Of a stretch of 64,000 bases of DNA, positions 55,901-64,000 are shown piece after piece. Source of the DNA: Musa acuminata AAA Group (taxonomy: Eukaryota; Streptophyta; Magnoliopsida; Zingiberales; Musaceae); NCBI RefSeq assembly GCF_036884655.1, contig NC_088335.1, forward strand, positions 39,796,001 through 39,860,000, written 5' to 3'. The notes under the pieces were generated by a model. That model did not search any database. It worked only from the letters and a program-made list of their open reading frames with translations, and was not told the DNA's origin. The translations under genes and the position numbers were made by a program. Within the stretch, counting starts at the first letter, position 1. Every line of letters starts with the position of its first letter.

Positions 55901-58900
55901 CATGCATGTGTTAACCTTGAATTCTCTTTGCCAGGACCCGGCTTCTCCAGGTAAAGCCAAACCAACAAAAGCAGCATCCCCAATTATATCTTTCTCATCT
56001 ATGAACCTGAAAGAAAAGTACAAAGTCTCGATTTTTCAACAGTACAAGTTTTTGGTTTTGAATACAATTGGGTACCTAATTTTCGTTAATGAGGACATAA
56101 TTTCACTCGTATAACATTATATACAAATGACAGGATCTGGACATTTAATGGACAAAATTATGTTATCCTTTCATAAGCATCAAGTATGAAAAGGATTGAA
56201 GGACATAAAATAAACAAACATAAATGCAATCATATTTGCCATATTCAGTTAACCAATTCATATGTCAATACGTGGTAAATTAGAGGAGAAATCATACTTA
56301 TCTCGAACCAGTAATCTCCCAGTAACAGAACCTCTTTGATTAGATTTTTGGAAGTCCTCTGAAACTGGAAATTCATATGGCCAACTCCCCACTTGTGTTA
56401 GTGCCTAGCTTGATGAAGAAAAAATGTGTAAACACAAGGAAATAAAGATAAACCTGCCATTATCATATTAGCATCTTGTCCTTCTGCTTGAGATCAACTT
56501 CTATAGTCTTGTTATTGTTAACTCTAGTCACTTCTATGTTTCAAAGGAGGTTTCGATATCAATATACAAGTACCGTATGCTAGCGCGTTCAACTGAAGCT
56601 GAGCAGTTTGACTAGCTAAAATAAATTGGCTCGTTTGCATACAACAAAAAGAGTACTTATTGTGACAACAAATACTTGCACCTGAAGTTTTGCATCGTCC
56701 CAAAGAAGTTGTCGATTTGTACCATCCATAGTAGAATTGAGGTAGATGAACACAGGACCAAAGACTTTCTTCCAGTATTCACCATTCCTGAATTTAGGCA
56801 CAAGATCCTGCCCACTGTAGTGAGCACTCAAAAACTTCTGAAATAAAGCAATGTGAAAGAAAATTAGTCATGCAACGAATATACCAGCCACCATTTAATG
56901 CCATGTTGATATAGAAGTGCTAGACAAGGGTCATTAGAAGGTCAGTGCACTTTGCTTAGCATCAGTTGTATTTGCCATTAACTACTCCATAACTAGTTAA
57001 AAGCTTCACAAAAGTTACGCCTTAACAACAGAAAAATGTTTTTTCCCAGAAACAGGAAAGGAAGAATTATTGTCACCAATAAATATGACAATGACCATTT
57101 GATTTTACGCAAATATGAATAAATGATTTTTGTTGGAAGTAAAATAGAAATATTAGAATAAAGACACAAATAAGTGTCACTTAGAATAAAGAAATATATT
57201 TAAAAAACTTGGGACGAAATTATATGGTTGAGATAAAAGTCGAAAAAGAAAGGATAGTTGCCTCCGAAGTTGTAAATATCTGAGACAATCCTATAATTTT
57301 TGCATCGCCGTCTCCCCTTGGTAGACAAACTTGCTCGAAGGGGTGTTGGAGGTCATTTCCTTTGCCCATCCTGTGGATTAGAACCTGAAACCATTGATCA
57401 TTTGTTCTTCTCTTGTCGGTTCTCAGTTTATTTGTGGCAGTTCTAGAGAGTAAACTACAGAATACTTTTTTGCATGGGAATACTTGGAAAGCTGGTGAGT
57501 GGATCCTTGAAGGAATGCATGCGGGCGGTAATTTGGGATTGTTGCACGCATCGGTGGCTGTCACTGGACTTTGGTGGCTGTGGAGGATCAGAAATGAAGC
57601 TTTGCATTCTGCAACCTTCAAACCAATCTGCACTGTTTTCCATTTGAATGTGGGCACGATTTGGGATTATGACATGGCCAAGATTCCTGATGGGTTTAGG
57701 CTAGAGATTATCTCCCGTCAAACTCATTGGAGTCCTCCTCCTGAGGGGTGTATGAAGATAAACTAAGATGGTTTCATGGGAGAGAACCGGATGGAGGGTT
57801 GGGTTTTGTTATCCAGGATTATAATGCTGATCCTATTTTCTCTCACGTGTTTAGAGAATAGAATAAAGTAGTCAATCGGTTGGCTAAATATGCTAGGAAA
57901 TATAAGTCCAGAGGGAAGTGGTTCTCCACAAAATAGGTTTTTTTTCATTTTGATGCTAGGGGAGATTTTTGTCCCCCGAAGACTTTATTAATGAAATTTC
58001 ACCAAAGAAAAAAAAAATTGATAGGAATATCATTTATTTTTACATGTTTTTTTCTCAAAATTTTTGATACAAGATTGACTCTAAAATGATTTTTATACAT
58101 GATTACAATATTTTTTGTTTTGACAATTAAGTTTTTTTTTTTTCTGTAGACCATGTCTCCAGTATTTTTTTTTTTCTATTGACCATGTCTCCCATATTTT
58201 TCAAAGTTAAAATGAAGTTAAGCTAGAGATAAAAGAAATGATACTTACTGCAAGGGTTGTAGGACCAACATGAGATGTTAGATCTTGTTTGACAGGCCCT
58301 CCGGACCGGAACTCATCGCTAGGTGTAATTTGCCAAAAACCAATCGGAGGATCAAAAGATATCCATCCATGGACCTTGTTGTCCTTATCTTCACAGGAAT
58401 ATTGATACTTGTCATCCACCTTAAGCAATCATTTTGTGGAATCAGATGATAAATTAACTATGTTGTCTAACTTGAAACATTTTTTACTTGAGCTGTAAGA
58501 ACTTGCTTACCTCTCCTTTTAGGTCTGGATTAACTGGGTTAATTAGTAGAACAGCCTCAGGATATGCCAATTTCTGTGACCTATTAGGCATGCGATCATC
58601 AGGCATTGGCATGAATCTTTGCCTGTTATCTGCTATTGCCATGTAGTGAAACCTGCACTCCTCATAAATATCTAGTCATAAATATATGGAAACAGATAAA
58701 GCTTAAACATGTATGGCTACACATCTGTACAATTAGGTCACTATAGAATTCTAATTTCTGTTACTATGTCACCATCATTCCTCAAACAAAGAACATAACC
58801 AAGAGAGCATAAGATGTGATGAATGAGCGAGTCATCCTTGTAATATAGGCATGCTTCATAATGTCATAGCAAAAACACAAACTAGGCTAAGATCATTTAC

Positions 58901-60138
58901 TTGTCCTTCCTAAGCTTGAAAGCAACTCTGGTTTCTGCCAAATCGAAGTCTGGCCATCCTTCCCGGTGCTCATAGATGGCGTAAGTGTAGAAGCCCGAGC
59001 AGCCACGGAGCATTATAAACCTACATATAGTAAAATATCAGATACCCGTCAACTGATCAACAGAGAAGTAATTTTAGGAATCTCCACAAACCTTTTATCT
59101 ATGTTCAAAGGGACAAGCTTGCCTTGGAGGGATGGATCCCAGTTTCTTGTGAAAGAAACTTCTACCTGGTTTTCATCTTCATGAATTATTTCAAAATGTG
59201 TACCCTGGATCCTGTTTACCAATTAGCAATATGACCTACATTAAGCTTCATTCTCACCAAGAACTGGAAGTGAAAAGAAATAGATGAAGAAATTCACTCA
59301 CACATCGAATATACCAGAACCCTGAGGTTCACTCCACACCACATCCCAGTACCTGCCATTGGAGATGGAATTTAAGTATTTATTTGTATTCAACGTGGTT
59401 TGGAGGTGGTAAGAATTCCACCATCTATGACATGAACAGAGAACTTTACGGCAACCTTTGCTGGTAGAGAAACTAGATAAAATTATATGTGAATCATGTG
59501 AAAAATCCCATTGCATCGCATGAAGAAAATATAAGAGCAAGTCAAACATCATTAACTTTCGCAATTGAATCGTCAAGAATGATCCTCAAAGTGTATGTGA
59601 GAAATCGGTAATCGGGAAAAATTTTAGAAACAAAACTTTTTTTTTTTTCTTTTTTGATGCAACCAGCTGAATTTTTTTCAAAAGGAACAAACCATTATAT
59701 CTCGTTGAAAACATAAAGAGCATTATCGAACACGTTTGTAGAATATGATTCTTAATTCCTCACGAGAAATAACTCCCAGCAAGTGTTAACAAAAACTTAC
59801 TGAAGAAGCAGAGCTATGCCATAAAGAGCAGGAATAATCTATTTAAAAGAAAATTCACGACTTGGAGGAGCGACGACAGAACATTACCCTCTATTCCCTT
59901 CTTCGTTAAGAACTTCCAATAAATTATCTACACCATTGTATCTAACTCCAGTGATGAGCCCCTCGGGATTCGACAAAGTCAATTGGAGAATACCATTATC
60001 TATCACAACCTGCACATTTATTTCTTCGACGCAATCAGATACATATGTCCAAAAATATCAAATGAGAGAAGATGATAATTGAGCCAATGTCTTCACATGA
60101 TCATCTCGGACTTGTATGCTCACACCAACGGGGGCCAT
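53863..60138 (-). CDS. Rhamnogalacturonan lyase (PL4 family), 15 exons, 634 residues
   Basis: Predicted secreted or cell-wall enzyme that cleaves the rhamnogalacturonan I backbone of pectin by beta-elimination. Exons (high to low): 60097-60138, 59888-60009, 59302-59352, 59092-59211, 58901-59020, 58511-58652, 58249-58419, 56682-56837, 56298-56404, 55916-56006, 55438-55579, 55203-55359, 54905-55021, 54186-54312, 53863-54102. All introns are GT-AG, phases match, and the total of 1905 bp is divisible by three. Motifs: [14 protein letters not shown] at the start, [57 protein letters not shown] (catalytic domain to about residue 340), an FnIII-like part (about 350-415, [15 protein letters not shown]) and a carbohydrate-binding-like C-terminus (about 425-634, [14 protein letters not shown]). 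Length is typical of plant members. No clear signal peptide is seen on this start. It appears intact. Confidence 0.92.
55621..55898. repeat. 20-bp minisatellite plus (TA)n and (GA)n in intron 10
   Basis: About ten near-perfect copies of ATATACATATATACATACAT run from about 55634 to 55830, then (TA)n and (GA)n to 55898. The repeat lies wholly in the lyase intron 55580-55915. Long frames in it translate to Tyr/Ile/Met runs and are not genes. Confidence 0.95.
57230..58016 (+). mobile_element. 5'-truncated LINE in intron 7 of the lyase gene
   Basis: Plus-strand translation gives the zinc-binding region of a LINE reverse transcriptase ([20 protein letters not shown], then [20 protein letters not shown], near 57303-57430), then [20 protein letters not shown] and [11 protein letters not shown] leading into an RNase H domain, all with stops. 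It ends in a short A-rich tail (about 58003-58016). This is antisense to the host gene and lies fully within intron 56838-58248. The RT catalytic core is missing. Confidence 0.82.
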
Positions 60139-60139
60139 C

Positions 60140-60273
60140 CTGCAAGCCTCTCCCGAACAGGATCAACAACTCGTGAAGACTGTGCTGCAAACACATCGCA
60201 ACGATACGCTGTGTCAATCCTGCCTCCAAACAAAACGCAGGAAACGATGAGCAAATATCCGTGAGAGACTCAC
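60140..60273 (-). other. Probable 5' UTR intron of the lyase gene
   Basis: Donor GAG/GTGAGT at 60274/60273 and acceptor TTGCAG ending at 60140, one base before the start codon context GATGG. The splice sites are strong by eye, but the intron is not needed for the reading frame and stays a prediction. Confidence 0.55.
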
Positions 60274-60317
60274 CTCAGATTGCGAAGAGCTCGCATTGCG
60301 GTGGAGGCGGCGCATGG

Positions 60318-60324
60318 CTTTATA
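60318..60324 (-). promoter_or_regulatory. Probable TATA box of the lyase gene
   Basis: CTTTATA on the plus strand reads TATAAAG on the minus strand, about 45 bases before the predicted leader intron. Transcription would begin near 60290. Confidence 0.5.
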
Positions 60325-60741
60325 GTGGACCTATCGGGATCCTTGCCTGCGTCTTATCCGATTCCATGAAAACAAAGCATCGCTGGCTTGGAAGCCAAGC
60401 TCCACCATTGCTCGCTGGAGATAGGGATGGGAATTGGGATCGGGAGATGCGTCGCTGTTGAGAAATTTAAAACTGGAGGTTGGGCATGCAAGTAGCGCGT
60501 GGGCTCCGTCAAAATCCCCACCGCACCGCCCCAGAGTGGGAAAAGGAAAGTATCTTACGGTTTACGACGTTCGATTTCCTGCACATCCAAGGTGTATCGT
60601 GTGGATCTCGTAGTTGATCATGTTGGATTTGCTCACGTCATGTGTGTCTTTGTTTTCTCGGACGACCTACTTGTGCCGGTAGATTCTCGATGCATCTGTA
60701 TCACGATCCGATGCCGATTGAAATGGCTTAAATATTTGAGA

Positions 60742-60743
<2 letters not shown>

Positions 60744-60817
<74 letters not shown>
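60744..60817. repeat. (AT)n microsatellite upstream of the lyase gene
   Basis: An uninterrupted AT dinucleotide run of about 74 bp, some 600 bp upstream of the start codon. It is likely to be length-polymorphic. Confidence 0.97.
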
Positions 60818-60819
<2 letters not shown>

Positions 60820-62633
60820 CACATGTATTTATTCAAATTTCTGTACTCATCATCCATTAAGCTCTTTTAAATATTAGTTGATATTGAATTTGAAAAAGCT
60901 TTGACGAAACTTTCTTATCACTATGCCCTCCTTCAAGTCACCATGGGTAGTTCACAAACAACATTATAGCATACTTAAAAGAGAAAAAAAAAAGGAGTAT
61001 TTTCTTCTTATTACCGTTGAGCTTTCACAGTTGCCCAAGGAGACTTTTTAGATGGCAGCAGGTGATTAGTGTTAGATTATAGAGGAAACGCAAGATTTCT
61101 GATACATATGGGAGAGAAAACAATCAATCTGAATGATGGAGAACCTTATGATTGGACTTGTTCTTCAATCCGAATTTTATTTAATTGCACTGTTTTATTT
61201 AATTTTTATTAATTGAATAATTAGCCTGTTTAATGAGCTAAATAATATATGAGATTTTAACCAGGTTTTAAATGATTATATTATGGTCATCTAGGTCATT
61301 AAAAATCCAAAACGATCACTGATTTATGATCTTTTTAATTATGTGGAGGTGTAATGTCTCACGTTTATTTGTTCTTCCAATTTTTCTTTTAACTTCCACA
61401 TCTATTTTTATTTTCTCTAGAAGATTTATGAACCTCTTCACGTTTATTAAGCGTCTTGATCATATTTTAGAGCTGACACTTAACTATCAGCTGATTTATT
61501 TTCTTTAGATCATATAATTTATAGGTTTGTTAAACCAAGCTTAGCTTTCAGTTTACTGGCTCCAACAACAATAATACATAACTCACTGAGACAACTAAGT
61601 TACTAATACTATAACTACATCAATCTCAGGAAACTTAATATGTATTCAGGAGGAAAACTCAAACTGAAGGTGCTCCTAGCGAGCCCGAGAGCAACTCTCC
61701 TCTTCAAAAAAAAAAAGAAAAAAAAAGAAATAGAAGTTCTATTCAGCATAAAGTGGCCATTGTTTTCTCTGTACAGAAATCATATTCTCAAAACATCCTT
61801 AATTATATTTAATACAATCCTAAGAAAAAAAAAATAAAATAGAAAAAGCCCTATGTTTTCACTTTTTCTCATAGAGAATTCTATTTTTTTTTTAATCTCT
61901 CCAAAGTGCTCCTTATTTTTTGAGAGATGAAATTATTCTTAACCTTCACCGTCCTACTATGTTACATTGTAAGTCAACAAGTAATAAGAAGATATTAGTC
62001 ATGTCTCGTTCCATCCTGCGTATCAACCCCCATAAGCGTGGGGCTGGGCTCATGTGTGAAGAGGCATTGTAGACGAAAGTGGTAACCATGCAAAGGGGTA
62101 GAACGACCACGATGAAGGATGGAGTGAAGATTAGGGGTAATCTTATTTTTTTTAAAATAAAAAACACTATAAGTGTATAAAGTAAAAAAGATGATGCTCA
62201 ATGGAAAAAAAAGTGAAAAATTGAGACTTTTTTAAAGAATTTTCAGAGATAATTTAATATAATCTAAGGATTTTTTTTTTCCCACAACATGAGTATCAAT
62301 AAGTCGGATGAAATTTACACACATTGAATTCAATGCTAAATAGGCCGAGTCTATCCTTAATGGCTATGGCTTCACAAAAGAGGATTCCCTAACTTGTGAC
62401 ATGCCTACAATCAGAAAACAGGCAATGACTAGTATCATCCCTCAACGAAACCAACATCACCTTCTCTAAGCATATCAATAGAATCACCACAATTAGTGAA
62501 AATAATTCCTTTGAAAGTTTATCCTATGTAACAAATTTAGGACATCACTCTCTATGAAAACCACATATTGCATAAAATTGTCATGAACCTTCACAAAGAA
62601 GATAATCTTATGAAAAGAACTAAGAGGGAGAGA
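60818..62633. other. AT-rich intergenic DNA
   Basis: No gene, RNA or complete element is recognised on either strand. Short frames are low in complexity, and several A runs occur (near 61707 and 61825). It separates the lyase promoter from the next retrotransposon. Confidence 0.6.
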
Positions 62634-63984
62634 TGTTAGGATCAAGAGGGCACTAAGAGGAGGCGGGGGCGGAGAGGGGGGGATGAATTAGTGCAGTAAA
62701 AAAATCATCAGTTTTCTAAAATATTCGTTCGTTAAAAATCAATCTCGGAAAGTGCTTAACTTTAAAGTAAATGAACTAATAATTAACTTAGAAAGCAATG
62801 GTAATAATAAAAAAGTAGAATGGAAATTAGCATACTGAAATTTATAGTGGTTCGATCATTGTGACCTACATCTACTTTTGATTCCTCCTCCGTCGAGATC
62901 ACCGGTATTCACTAATGGTCTTCCTTCAATAGGCGAAGACAAACCAGCTCTTTAGAGTGATTTCTCCTTTTCACGAGTTTAGGAGATAACTCTTATAAGT
63001 CTCACACCTCTTTTGAATGATCACAATACTTAGAAAAGGATGAGGAGGACTATATTCACTTTTATAATAATTTCACACCCCAAGACTTTAATATTTTGTT
63101 CATATTTTCGTATCCTTTCATGTAGAAAAGTGTGAGGTATTTATAGGCCCCAATAGCTTTAGAATTGGAACAAAAAAGTATCACATCCTCAGATTTCGTG
63201 GTACTGGTGGTACCACCGCCATTATTGGACAGTATTACCATATGCAGACTGACACTGAGCGGTACTACCACTCAGTCTAAGTGGTACATTCGCTTGATAG
63301 AGCTTGGAGACTGAGCTCTAGCGGTACCACCGCTTAACAACAATAACTACCAACGGTACCATTGCCCAATCTGGGCGGTACCACCACCTAGAGCACTTGG
63401 GAGACTAAGTCCCAAGCGGTGGCATTACGGACCCTGGCGGTAACATCGTCGATCGTGATTTCAAGTGCTAAATGGGCTATTCAATCAGCCTAATTCAACC
63501 TGGGTGGTACCATTGCCAATTGTTAAGAGCCCAATTGGCCCCTAACTGTGTTAGTGGGATTACCTCCCAATCCTAACTCAATTTAAGGTCTAACTACGAT
63601 AATTTAAAATATTAACTAAGCAATCTTGGTCTGGTATGTCAATTATTCCTCCGACGATCTTTCGATAAACTTCCGACGATTTCTCGATAATGTTCCAGCG
63701 AACTCCCGGCAAGCTCCTAGACTTTTCGATGATCTTCTTAGTGAGTTCCGATGAGTTTCTTTAGTAGGCTCCTAGACGTCTTTGTCAATTCCGGCAGAAC
63801 TTCCGACGAACGTCCGAACTTCCGATAAACTCTCAAACTCCCAATAAAATCTCGATCTTCACTCCGGCATAACATTTGCTTTATATCTTACCATTATCAT
63901 AATTAATCCTACACTTTTCTCAACATACAGATTAGATCAAATAATTTATCAATTGATTTTATCATCAAAATTTGAGATTCAGCA
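62634..63984 (-). repeat. Cop-7: 3' LTR of a further minus-strand Sirevirus
   Basis: Plus-strand ends are TGTTAGGATCAAG and GAGATTCAGCA. It has the GCACTAA and TTAGTGC hairpin arms around a G-rich strand, CACCGCC-like repeats (about 63200-63520, mostly GGTACCACCGCC), and then a polypurine tract. The flanking AGAGA (62629-62633) would be the TSD. The body lies beyond the window. Confidence 0.85.
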
Positions 63985-64000
63985 ATCTCCCCCTTTTTTA
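63985..64000 (-). promoter_or_regulatory. Cop-7 polypurine tract
   Basis: ATCTCCCCCTTTTTTA on the plus strand reads as AAAAAAGGGGGAGAT on the minus strand, as in Cop-1, Cop-4, Cop-5 and Cop-6. It shows that the element continues to the right. Confidence 0.8.

Noticed and set aside
55433..56023. Long minus- and plus-strand ORFs rich in Tyr, Ile and Met
   Set aside because: They are translation of the 20-bp intron minisatellite. Only the ends (55438-55579 and 55916-56006) are real lyase exons.
57413..57766. 117-residue plus-strand ORF as a possible separate gene or a lyase exon
   Set aside because: It is antisense to the lyase and shows LINE zinc-binding and RNase H features with an A-rich tail.

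Overview
This is nuclear DNA from a flowering plant. The evidence is one spliced host gene with plant-type introns, a rhamnogalacturonan lyase, lying in a dense island of LTR retrotransposons. The species cannot be fixed from sequence alone. A monocot is my impression, not a demonstrated point. Nearly all other protein-coding signal is retrotransposon gag, pol or a third ORF, most of it broken. I saw no tRNA, rRNA, CRISPR array or bacterial gene. Element names below (Cop-1 to Cop-7, Gyp-1, LARD-1) are my own labels.

Left part (1-21976). Cop-1 (483-9618, +) is a full-length Ty1-copia element of Sirevirus type. It has two LTRs, a PBS, a PPT and a perfect 5-bp TSD (GTCAT). It sits inside what looks like the body of an older minus-strand element, Cop-2, whose gag lies at 10010-10900 and whose LTR lies at 10951-12550. 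Next come a copia 3' remnant (12551-14001), a decayed Ty3-gypsy chromovirus Gyp-1 (14002-17570, -), a non-coding stretch with a 192-bp tandem duplication, and a second, longer copy of the copia remnant (18712-21719).

Middle part (21977-53384) is a four-level nest. Cop-4 (minus strand, gag-pol-third ORF) was hit in its 5' LTR by LARD-1, an LTR element with about 3.7 kb of non-coding interior. LARD-1 was hit in its 3' LTR by Cop-5 (+), which has gag and a third ORF but no pol. Cop-5 was hit in its 3' LTR by Cop-6 (-), which has an uninterrupted 993-residue pol reading frame but a broken gag. TSDs support the last three steps: GTCT (4 bp), GTTTG and TTTAC.

Right part (53385-64000). The rhamnogalacturonan lyase gene lies on the minus strand. 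I could build a 15-exon model that stays in frame throughout and gives 634 residues. Its introns hold a 5'-truncated LINE and a 20-bp minisatellite. AT-rich DNA follows, then the 3' LTR of a further minus-strand Sirevirus (Cop-7) that runs off the window.

Most interesting: the third ORF appears in two elements as a gene-like cassette. It has LTR-like GGTGGCACCGCC repeats, a TATA-like box and a possible leader intron just before the ATG. In Cop-4 it lies after pol; in Cop-5 it lies where pol should be, just before a remnant of the last pol codons. Also notable are an in-frame amber codon between gag and protease shared by several elements, and a hairpin with a poly-C loop at the end of the Sirevirus LTRs.
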